Below are positions 1 through 5,461 of a stretch of DNA of 5,804 nt, piece after piece. This DNA comes from an uncultured Methylobacillus sp. (GTDB taxonomy: Bacteria > Pseudomonadota > Gammaproteobacteria > Burkholderiales > Methylophilaceae), in NCBI GenBank assembly GCA_946478965.1, contig CAMLDQ010000099.1, positions 1-5,804 of the forward strand, written 5' to 3'. The position numbers were made by a program, and so were the translations under genes. The stretch's first letter is position 1. Each line of letters opens with the position of its first letter. The notes below the pieces were generated by a model, which was not told the DNA's origin, made no database searches, and saw nothing but the letters and a program-made list of their open reading frames with translations.

Positions 1-338
<338 letters not shown>

Positions 339-343
339 CAGGT

Positions 344-363
344 GCCGGCCACAACCGGCCGGT
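344..363 (+). terminator. Short GC hairpin just after the nuclease stop, weak terminator candidate
   Basis: CCGGCC (345-350) pairs with GGCCGG (357-362) around the loop acaacc, with a possible extra G-T pair at 344/363. It starts 6 bases after the stop codon of the nuclease gene. No T-tract follows, so efficient intrinsic termination is doubtful; it may only protect the 3' end. Confidence 0.3.
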
Positions 364-410
364 CATACCCTCTCGACTACGGTCATTCAAACGGCGGCTC
401 CACTCCGAAA

Positions 411-479
411 CCTGCCTGATGAGCTACTTCAGGTCGTCGGCCAAAGCCGACCTTTGGCAGGCGGTCGGCATCCGACTGC
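411..479. repeat. Cluster of adjacent inverted repeats (structured intergenic element)
   Basis: Several perfect inverted repeats are packed into 69 bases. GTCGGC (436-441) and GCCGAC (446-451) have a 4-base loop. GCCAAA and TTTGGC (ending at 445 and 458) form an overlapping alternative. A tight hairpin at 461-468/472-479 has a 3-base loop, with one G-T pair among eight. CCTGCC (411-416) and GGCAGG (456-461) enclose the first group. Such packing suggests a REP-like intergenic element or a folded RNA, but no second copy is present in this window and no family is recognised. Confidence 0.4.
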
Positions 480-643
480 AATGTGGCAATTAGCTGCCGC
501 TCAGCCGCTGATCGAGGTTAATGCCATTTTGGGGGCGCGCGGAAGGACAGCAAGTGACCCGAAGCGGCAATTGCCTGTTGAATGAAGCGAACGTTCAGAA
601 AGATTTGACGTAACCGTTCAGCGGCGGCCGACGGCTGGAGCAA

Positions 644-666
644 ACCTGCAAGCGCAGCTTACAGGT
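644..666 (-). terminator. Probable intrinsic terminator of the 240-residue minus-strand gene
   Basis: Read on the minus strand, CCTGTAAGC-tgc-GCTTGCAGG forms a 9-10 bp stem with a 3-base loop, followed by TTTGCT. It lies about 60 bases after the stop codon at 727. The single non-Watson-Crick position is G-U in the minus-strand RNA but C-A in the plus-strand RNA. The hairpin is therefore complete only in a transcript of the minus strand, which fits its proposed role. The T-tract is short, so strength is uncertain. Confidence 0.45.
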
Positions 667-726
667 GGTCCGTTTGACGGATGGGTTCGGCATCGCAGTC
701 ATGGAGTCGCGGCAATGTTGTGCAAC

Positions 727-1449
727 TCATGCTTCGGAAAGCGACTTGCCGTCGTGGGTGATGCTGAGAACTCCGCCTGCCGTGAAGTTGAGGGCGATGC
801 TGTCGTAGTGACGGTTGGCGGAGAAAAGATAATGGTACTTCGCGACAACAGCCTGAATTTCGGCCTGCGATGTGGCCGCTGCGTATTCCTGTTGGAAGGG
901 GATGGACTTTCTCATCTCGACCATGTTCGACGAGAGCGCGGACGTGGTGCGCAGTGCCCGTTCGATCACCGGGTTGCTTTCCAGCGCCTGCTTGAATTCT
1001 GCAGCGTAGGGGTAGTCGGTCGGCAACTGGATTTGCCCCATCGTATCGTAGGTGATGTTTGCAGGCGGAGTGGGAATGCCATTGTCCGCCAGGAATGTCG
1101 GCATGTGCGCCGAGACGTACCCGGATAGAGCATCGATGTTCTTTTGGCTCGGCATTAGCAACGGCAACGAGTCCAAATCAACGCCTTGGCTGCCAGGTGG
1201 CGTGAAGTAGGCCTCGATATCCAGTTTCAGCGTTCCTTTGTTGGTGTCGAATTCGGCATTGGCCTTGCCTCCGGGGGGCGTAGCGGATTTTTCCTGGCTT
1301 GCATGGGCCACATAGAGGTCGCGCGCCGCCTGGGAAATGCTGACTGTATCGGCAGTATTTGCCGGTAACGCGGCGAGGTTTTTCTGGAACGATACTGAGC
1401 GTGCAATTGCGGTAGCGGAGAATAGAGCGGAATGGGGCTGAACTATCAT
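727..1449 (-). CDS. Hypothetical protein of 240 residues, sigma-54-type promoter upstream
   Basis: I do not recognise the family. The protein has no Sec signal peptide, no membrane segment, no Cys and no Trp. After a polar N-terminus comes TADTVSISQAARDL (about 32-45), a Ser/Thr-rich motif of a kind I associate with flagellar-type proteins such as FlgM. Next are a Pro/Gly/Lys-rich linker (53-65), a middle part with IPTPPANITYDTMGQIQLPT (125-144) and YPYAAEFKQAL (147-156), a mostly helical region (150-210), and a beta-like end, SIALNFTAGGVLSITHDGKS (217-236). The ATG at 1449 is chosen because AAGGAGGT sits 5 bases upstream and the sigma-54 promoter predicts a transcript starting only about 24 bases upstream. 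A longer frame from 1572 would begin upstream of that transcript. The gene stands alone and is divergent from the araC-type gene. Coding is convincing; function is unknown. Export or a motility link would be a guess. Confidence 0.75.
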   Translation of the reverse strand: MIVQPHSALFSATAIARSVSFQKNLAALPANTADTVSISQAARDLYVAHASQEKSATPPGGKANAEFDTNKGTLKLDIEAYFTPPGSQGVDLDSLPLLMPSQKNIDALSGYVSAHMPTFLADNGIPTPPANITYDTMGQIQLPTDYPYAAEFKQALESNPVIERALRTTSALSSNMVEMRKSIPFQQEYAAATSQAEIQAVVAKYHYLFSANRHYDSIALNFTAGGVLSITHDGKSLSEA

Positions 1450-1454
1450 GGCGT

Positions 1455-1462
1455 ACCTCCTT
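1455..1462 (-). promoter_or_regulatory. Strong Shine-Dalgarno that fixes the start at 1449
   Basis: The minus strand reads AAGGAGGT, then acgcc, then ATG. This is a near-perfect anti-16S match with 5-base spacing. It decides for the ATG at 1449 against the longer frame starting at 1572. Confidence 0.85.
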
Positions 1463-1484
1463 CTTCTGGATGCCTCGGCTGCAC

Positions 1485-1499
1485 GCAAAGCGCATGCCA
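1485..1499 (-). promoter_or_regulatory. Sigma-54 (RpoN) promoter, -24/-12 element
   Basis: The minus strand reads TGGCATGCGCTTTGC. Against the consensus TGGCACG-N4-TTGC it has one mismatch (C to T in the -24 box), exact GG-to-GC spacing and both invariant doublets. The predicted start is near 1473, giving a leader of about 24 bases that holds the Shine-Dalgarno and leads straight to the ATG at 1449. Sigma-54 promoters need an ATP-dependent enhancer-binding activator; none is encoded in the window. Confidence 0.7.
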
Positions 1500-1541
1500 A
1501 TGGATATCGGGAAGATGCGAATGGTGATGCCCAACGGTGAA

Positions 1542-1565
1542 TAGACGGACCCATGGGGGCGTCTA
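1542..1565. promoter_or_regulatory. 24-bp imperfect dyad, candidate activator or operator site
   Basis: The arms TAGACG (1542-1547) and CGTCTA (1560-1565) flank the core CCCATGGG (1550-1557), so 10 of 12 position pairs are complementary; only the pairs at 1548/1559 and 1549/1558 fail. The centre is about 80 bases upstream of the predicted sigma-54 start, within the usual range for enhancer-binding sites. It is also in the leader or promoter zone of the divergent araC-type gene, so it could serve either gene. Confidence 0.4.
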
Positions 1566-1577
1566 CACACAATCAAG

Positions 1578-1587
1578 CGGGTACCCG
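1578..1587. promoter_or_regulatory. 10-bp perfect palindrome CGGGTACCCG in the divergent intergenic region
   Basis: This perfect palindrome is centred about 29 bases (close to three helical turns) from the centre of the 24-bp dyad. It could be a second protein-binding site of the shared control region; alone it is weak evidence. Confidence 0.2.
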
Positions 1588-1677
1588 AATTCAAGAAGAA
1601 TGCCTGGTAACGGTAAACGCATCGAATGGCCGCTCGTATGCGCCCACATGCAGAGCAATTGCGGTCAGGATTTGCCA

Positions 1678-1690
1678 GCGCGTTCCGCGC
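1678..1690. promoter_or_regulatory. Small GC inverted repeat upstream of the araC-type gene
   Basis: GCGCG and CGCGC surround ttc, 31 to 43 bases before the ATG at 1721. It may be an autoregulatory site or a leader hairpin. I found no convincing -35/-10 pair for this gene. Confidence 0.2.
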
Positions 1691-1720
1691 ATAGTGTGCT
1701 CCGTGAACCAAGGATGAATG

Positions 1721-2590
1721 ATGAGCGACACACAGGCTGAAAAATACGCAAGGCGCTTCGCGAAAGTACTCGACCATATCGAGTCCAATCTCGGTGAGGC
1801 GCTGAGTTCGGAGCACTTGAGCCAAATCGCCAATTTCTCCAAGTTTCACTTTCATCGGCAATTCGCCGAATTCGTCGGCACCAATGTCGGTCGTTATATC
1901 CAGTTGCTACGCCTGCGGCAGGCCAGTTATCGGCTCGCTTTCAGTCGCCAGGACAAGATCATCGACATTGCCCTGGATGCCGGCTTCGAAAACCCGGAAT
2001 CGTTTACGCGTGCCTTCAGGAACATCTTCGGCCAGTCGCCATCCGAATTCAGGCGGCAGCCGAACTGGGAATCCTGGCATGAACGCTATCGCTTCCGTAT
2101 CCCGGAAAGGAAACAAAACGTGCAAGTCGAGATCGTCGATTTCAACACTACCCGCATTGCCGTCATGGAGCATCGCGGCCCGGTCGAGAGAGTCAATGAC
2201 TCCGTCGTCCAATTCATCGCCTGGCGTAAGGCAAGCGGCCTTTCGCCCAAGGACAGCAGCCGGACCTTTGGCATTGCCTACGACAATCCGGACACCTGCG
2301 AACCGGCGGAATTCCGCTTTGATATCTGCGGTGAAGTCCATGCGGAGGTGCCGGTCAACCCGCAGGGTGTGATGACGAAAAGCATTCCTGCTGGCCGCTG
2401 TGCGCGGGTGCGGCATTACGGTTCCCACACCAGGATCGGCGAGAGCATCTACCCGCTCTATCGCAACTGGCTACCGGAAAGTGGCGAGGAACTGCGTGAT
2501 TTCCCGCTCTATTTCCATTATCTCAACCTGATGCCGGAAACGCCCGAGCATGAGCTGGTGACTGATATCTACCTGCCCTTGAAGTCATAG
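1721..2590 (+). CDS. AraC-family transcriptional regulator with C-terminal GyrI-like effector-binding domain
   Basis: The protein has 289 residues. The N-terminal part (about 10-112) is an AraC/XylS DNA-binding domain with two helix-turn-helix units: LSSEHLSQIANFSKFHFHRQF (28-48) and DIALDAGFENPESFTRAFR (82-100), closed by the family signature GQSPSEFR. From about 134 to the end is a GyrI/SbmC-like ligand-binding domain: VQVEIVDFNTTRIAVMEHRG at its start, AGRCARVRHYG (224-234) in the middle, and a YPLYRNWLPESG helix and FHYLN segment near the end. This is the Rob-like order reversed from AraC itself, with DNA binding first. Such proteins usually respond to amphipathic or cationic small molecules and act in the cytoplasm. 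AAGGA at 1710-1714 is 6 bases from ATG 1721 but only 3 from the adjacent ATG 1718, so 1721 is preferred. The gene stands alone, ends in a strong terminator, and has no obvious target nearby other than the divergent minus-strand gene. Confidence 0.92.
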   Translation: MSDTQAEKYARRFAKVLDHIESNLGEALSSEHLSQIANFSKFHFHRQFAEFVGTNVGRYIQLLRLRQASYRLAFSRQDKIIDIALDAGFENPESFTRAFRNIFGQSPSEFRRQPNWESWHERYRFRIPERKQNVQVEIVDFNTTRIAVMEHRGPVERVNDSVVQFIAWRKASGLSPKDSSRTFGIAYDNPDTCEPAEFRFDICGEVHAEVPVNPQGVMTKSIPAGRCARVRHYGSHTRIGESIYPLYRNWLPESGEELRDFPLYFHYLNLMPETPEHELVTDIYLPLKS

Positions 2591-2659
2591 ATCCATGGCG
2601 GTATTTCGGGAATGCGTCGGGAGCCACGGGGCGTAAAACTTCCGTAAAGACAAAAAGGC

Positions 2660-2690
2660 AATGGCCGGTCTGGATCGCAGACCGGCCATT
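2660..2690 (+). terminator. Strong intrinsic terminator of the araC-type gene
   Basis: A perfect 13-bp stem, AATGGCCGGTCTG/CAGACCGGCCATT, has a 5-base loop (gatcg) and lies about 70 bases after the stop. An A-rich run precedes it and a T-containing tail (ttgcaattt) follows, so it may also work weakly in the reverse direction. Confidence 0.8.
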
Positions 2691-2733
2691 TGCAATTTCA
2701 CCGTTGGAACAATAGCTCACACGCTTCAATAGG

Positions 2734-2757
2734 GGCTGTTTTCGACCCAAAACAGCC
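2734..2757. repeat. Perfect 9-bp hairpin GGCTGTTTT/AAAACAGCC
   Basis: The arms 2734-2742 and 2749-2757 surround the loop cgaccc. No T-tract follows on either strand, so a terminator role is unlikely. It lies in a non-coding stretch between the two convergent regulator genes and could be part of an intergenic repeat or a structured RNA. Confidence 0.4.
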
Positions 2758-2840
2758 GTAGCAGTTTTCCGATAGCGGCCAGTCAGCCAAACTCACTTTG
2801 TGCGACTTGGAATGCCCGGAAGCTGCCGGTGGCGACCTCA

Positions 2841-2868
2841 CCCGACCGGCCATGACCAGCCGGTCGGG
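2841..2868. terminator. Perfect 10-bp hairpin between the convergent regulators
   Basis: CCCGACCGGC (2841-2850) pairs with GCCGGTCGGG (2859-2868) around catgacca. On the plus strand gttacgtttcaattt follows, a poor T-tract; on the minus strand no T-run follows. It lies about 90 bases beyond the LysR gene's stop, so it may end or protect that transcript, or act as a back-up for the araC-type gene. Its word GACCGGCCAT is also present in the terminator at 2680-2689. Confidence 0.4.
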
Positions 2869-2959
2869 GTTACGTTTCAATTTCTGCTGGTGGTGCGGCC
2901 GTTGATCGTGTTGAGTGGCCGGTATTCGGCGAGCAATTAATCGACTCTATCGCCTCGGT

Positions 2960-3865
2960 TCAAGTTTCTTGGCGGAGAGCCGCGCAGACATCCCTGACGT
3001 GACCACGTAGCCAGCGATGGGCGGGGTCGGCATCGAGCCTCGGGTGCCAAAGCAATGAAACCGTGATCTCCGGAGATTGAACAGGAAGAGGGAAACTATG
3101 CATGCCGGCCCGCAGGTTTCCGGTGTGTCGTTCGGGTACGCTGGCGATCAGGTCGGATGCCCGAGCCAATGCCAGTGCCGTCGAAAAGCCACCAACAATG
3201 GTGACGATCTTGCGTTCCAGTCCGAAGGCGCTCATGGCCTCATCAATCGGCCCCTTGTCCTTACCCTGACGCGACACGTAGATGTGCCGTCCGGCCGCAT
3301 AACTGACAGCCGTGACCTCCCCCTGACTCAGCGGGTGCCCCATGCGCACGACGCCAATGAAACGGTCGTGGAACAACGCTTGCACTCGCAGTTCCGGCGC
3401 CGTCGTCTGGCCCACAACCCCGGTTTCCAGATCGACAAGCCCATCACGCAGTGGCTTGCTGTCCTTGTCCGGTTTCTGCATGAAGCACAACCGTACGCCG
3501 GGCGCCTCTTCGCCGATGCGGGCAATCAAATCCGGTCCGAAATTTTCAACAAATCCTTCACTGGTCCGCAGTGTGAAGGTCCGGACCAATTGTTTGAGGT
3601 TGAGCTTCTCGGCGGGGCGTAAAACGGCTTCCCCATCTTGCACCAATTGAGCGACACGCTCGCGCAGTTCTAGGGCGCGCGGCGTCGGAACGAGCCCGCG
3701 CCCGGCCCTGACCAACAACGGATCTCCTGTCGTCTCGCGCAATCGCGCCAGCGCTCGGCTCATTGCCGACGGGCTGAGGCGCAAACGTCGAGCGGCACCT
3801 GCTACGCTGCCTTCGGCGAGCAACACATCAAGCGTGAAAAGAAGGTTCAGATCGGGTCGCGACAT
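2960..3865 (-). CDS. LysR-family transcriptional regulator, probable regulator of the divergent MFS exporter
   Basis: The protein has 301 residues, the normal LysR length. Residues 3-64 form the winged helix-turn-helix: DLNLLFTLDVLLAEGSVAGA, AARRLRLSPSAMSRALARLR, then DPLLVRAGRGLVPTPRA. This wording is typical of the NodD-like branch of LysR proteins. The rest is a periplasmic-binding-protein-like effector domain (about 95-295), with FHDRFIGVVRMGHPL (165-179) and GGFSTALALARASDLIASVPER (225-246). The ATG at 3865 starts at the usual distance from the HTH; a TTG at 3892 would add nine residues and is less likely. No good Shine-Dalgarno precedes 3865, so expression may be low. The gene is divergent from the MFS gene with a 139-base gap, the standard arrangement for a LysR activator and its target. 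The effector is unknown. Confidence 0.93.
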   Translation of the reverse strand: MSRPDLNLLFTLDVLLAEGSVAGAARRLRLSPSAMSRALARLRETTGDPLLVRAGRGLVPTPRALELRERVAQLVQDGEAVLRPAEKLNLKQLVRTFTLRTSEGFVENFGPDLIARIGEEAPGVRLCFMQKPDKDSKPLRDGLVDLETGVVGQTTAPELRVQALFHDRFIGVVRMGHPLSQGEVTAVSYAAGRHIYVSRQGKDKGPIDEAMSAFGLERKIVTIVGGFSTALALARASDLIASVPERHTGNLRAGMHSFPLPVQSPEITVSLLWHPRLDADPAHRWLRGHVRDVCAALRQET

Positions 3866-3906
3866 AGAAGAACGATAGCAGTATTTATTCAATATATGGC
3901 GTCAAA

Positions 3907-3932
3907 CGCATCAATAACCTGCAAATGATGCG
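3907..3932. promoter_or_regulatory. Candidate LysR operator in the divergent intergenic region
   Basis: CGCATCA (3907-3913) and TGATGCG (3926-3932) form a perfect 7+7 inverted repeat with a 12-base spacer; the inner ATCA...TGAT halves resemble LysR-type ATC-N-GAT boxes. The centre is about 54 bases from the LysR ATG and 85 from the MFS ATG. That suits a site for autoregulation on one side and activation on the other. No convincing -35/-10 pair was found for either gene. A smaller palindrome, GCGT-CAA-ACGC (3899-3909), overlaps its left arm. Confidence 0.5.
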
Positions 3933-3996
3933 CCTTCCGCCATTCCATACAAAGACCTAGGATTCAGATAGCCCTGTTTGGGGCGCTGCCTATAAA

Positions 3997-4002
3997 AGGA
4001 GG
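3997..4002 (+). promoter_or_regulatory. Shine-Dalgarno of the MFS gene, favouring GTG 4008 or ATG 4005
   Basis: AGGAGG (3997-4002) is an excellent match but ends only 2 bases before ATG 4005 and 5 bases before the adjacent in-frame GTG 4008. Spacing favours the GTG; codon strength favours the ATG. The proteins differ by one residue. Confidence 0.7.
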
Positions 4003-4004
4003 CT

Positions 4005-5459
4005 ATGGTGAAAACATTCATTACAGGAAAAGTTGAGCCGGTCATTCAAAGCCCTGAAACGACGTCTTCGGTGCGTTGGGCACTGGCCAGTCTGGCACTA
4101 TCCGTATTGCTTTCTTCCCTCGGCACCAGCATCGCCAATGTAGCCTTGCCGAACCTGGCGGAGGCGTTCAAGGCCTCCTTCCAGGCCGTCCAGTGGATCG
4201 TCATCGCCTATCTGCTCGCTATCACCACCCTGATTGTCAGCGCCGGACGGCTTGGCGACATGATAGGTCGCAGAAGGATGCTTTTGATCGGCATTTCATT
4301 GTTCTCGCTGGCCTCGCTCTTGTGCGCAGTGGCGCCCACGCTGGGGCTGCTGATCGCGGCACGTGCGCTGCAGGGCCTTGGCGCAGCCATCATGATGGCC
4401 CTTGCTATGGCCTTCGTCGGCGAGACGGTACCGAAAGAAAAAACGGGCAGCGCCATCGGCCTGCTCGGAACGATGTCGGCAATTGGCACCGCGCTTGGCC
4501 CATCGCTTGGCGGTGTTCTGATCGCTGGGTTTGGTTGGCAGGCAATATTTTTGATCAACCTGCCGCTAGGGGCACTGACGCTTTTTCTCGCCCATCGCTA
4601 CCTGCCCGTTGATCAAAGAAAAGAGAAAACGGAACGCGCCAGCTTCGACACGATAGGCACGCTGCTCCTGGCCCTGACGCTCGCCGCCTATGCGCTAGCG
4701 ATGACGATCGGGCGTGGCAGTTTCGGTCTGCTCAACATGGCGTTGCTATTGGCTGCCTTTTTCGTTGCCGGCCTTTTCGTATTTACCGAAATGAGAACCC
4801 CATCACCCTTGATCCGAATGGCAATGTTTCGCAAGCTTGAGTTGAGTGCGAGCCTGGCCACCAGTGCCCTCGTTTCAACCGTGATGATGGCAACACTGGT
4901 CGTCGGGCCATTCTATCTTTCTCGGACGCTCGGGCTTGACGCAGCACTGCTTGGTCTCGTCTTGTCCGTGGGCCCAGGGGTGGCGGCACTGACCGCCATG
5001 CCTGCCGGGCGCTTGGCAGACCGCCTTGGCACACAATGCGTTACCACCGTCGGGCTCATTGGCATGGCGATTGGCACCTTTACGCTATCACTGTTGCCGA
5101 CAACATTTGGCATCCCGGGCTACATCACTTGCATCGTGGTCATCACTGCCAGTTATGCCTTCTTTCAAACAGCCAACAACACTGCCGTCATGGCGGGTGT
5201 CAGCTCGGACCAACGTGGTGCTATTTCCGGCATGCTTAATCTTTCGCGCAATCTGGGGCTCATCACTGGCGCATCCCTCATGGGCGCAGTCTTCGCCTTC
5301 GGATCGGCTTCGAATGATATTGCAACGGCGTCCCCGGAGGCCGTTGCTAACGGCATGCAGATCACTTTCGCCGTCGCGGCTGCGCTGCTCGTCGTTGCCC
5401 TCACCGTCGCCATTGGAGCGAACTGGCGCTTCTTCCAGAATCGGGCACTGGCTCCGTAA
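4005..5459 (+). CDS. MFS transporter of the DHA2 (14-helix, EmrB/QacA-type) drug:H+ antiporter family
   Basis: The protein has 484 residues, the usual length for 14-helix exporters. After a short cytoplasmic N-terminus (1-24), helix 1 carries SSLGTSIANVALPNL (37-51), the D1-like motif of this family, although a Gly-Thr-Ser replaces the more usual Asp-Thr-Thr/Ile core. Motif A is GRLGDMIGRRRMLLIG (81-96), between helices 2 and 3. The antiporter motif C is IGTALGPSLGG (160-170) in helix 5. A charged linker (PVDQRKEKTERA, 201-212) precedes the second half, which has a relaxed motif A (GRLADRLGTQ, 335-344). Helices continue to about 470. It sits in the inner membrane and probably expels a hydrophobic or aromatic compound using the proton gradient; the substrate cannot be read from sequence. 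The divergent LysR gene is its likely regulator. No partner membrane-fusion protein gene is adjacent, and no clear terminator follows. Confidence 0.93.
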   Translation: MVKTFITGKVEPVIQSPETTSSVRWALASLALSVLLSSLGTSIANVALPNLAEAFKASFQAVQWIVIAYLLAITTLIVSAGRLGDMIGRRRMLLIGISLFSLASLLCAVAPTLGLLIAARALQGLGAAIMMALAMAFVGETVPKEKTGSAIGLLGTMSAIGTALGPSLGGVLIAGFGWQAIFLINLPLGALTLFLAHRYLPVDQRKEKTERASFDTIGTLLLALTLAAYALAMTIGRGSFGLLNMALLLAAFFVAGLFVFTEMRTPSPLIRMAMFRKLELSASLATSALVSTVMMATLVVGPFYLSRTLGLDAALLGLVLSVGPGVAALTAMPAGRLADRLGTQCVTTVGLIGMAIGTFTLSLLPTTFGIPGYITCIVVITASYAFFQTANNTAVMAGVSSDQRGAISGMLNLSRNLGLITGASLMGAVFAFGSASNDIATASPEAVANGMQITFAVAAALLVVALTVAIGANWRFFQNRALAP

Positions 5460-5461
5460 GC

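Larger units (their letters stand above)
339..726. other. Gene-free stretch with several hairpins; no convincing gene
   Basis: About 390 bases lie between two convergent genes. Frames that stay open here have no recognisable protein character, no good ribosome binding site and overlap the nuclease gene. The left half (411-479) is dense in inverted repeats, and the right end (644-666) looks like the terminator of the minus-strand gene. Two similar words, aacgttcag and aaccgttcag, occur about 24 bases apart near 588-621; their meaning is unknown. I see no RNA gene that I can name. Confidence 0.6.
2591..2959. other. Intergenic region between convergent regulator genes; no gene seen
   Basis: These 369 bases contain the terminator at 2660-2690 and the hairpins at 2734-2757 and 2841-2868. 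A 60-codon minus-strand frame (2698-2880) exists but lacks a ribosome binding site and domain character. The words built on ggccgg and ccggcc are unusually frequent. I see no RNA gene that I can name. Confidence 0.6.

Noticed and set aside
715..1128. 137-codon plus-strand frame
   Set aside because: It is antisense to the convincing 240-residue gene, has Cys/Arg-rich shadow composition, and no ribosome binding site.
1506..1513. Sigma-28-like -10 box (CCCGATAT on the minus strand)
   Set aside because: There is no TAAA at the right distance upstream, and the sigma-54 element nearby is a far better match.
1450..1572. N-terminal extension of the minus-strand gene to an ATG at 1572 (281 residues)
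   Set aside because: The extension is Arg- and Ala-rich with no conserved look, overlaps the sigma-54 element, and the perfect Shine-Dalgarno and promoter position favour the ATG at 1449.
1178..1861. 227-codon minus-strand frame
   Set aside because: It spans two genes and their shared intergenic region in the wrong frame, and its composition (Arg, Cys, Ser) is that of a shadow.
2698..2880. 60-codon minus-strand frame between the regulators
   Set aside because: It has no Shine-Dalgarno, contains two perfect hairpins, and its sequence has no protein family character that I know.
4208..4558. Minus-strand frame inside the MFS gene
   Set aside because: It is a shadow of the transporter, which has family motifs and a strong ribosome binding site in its own frame.
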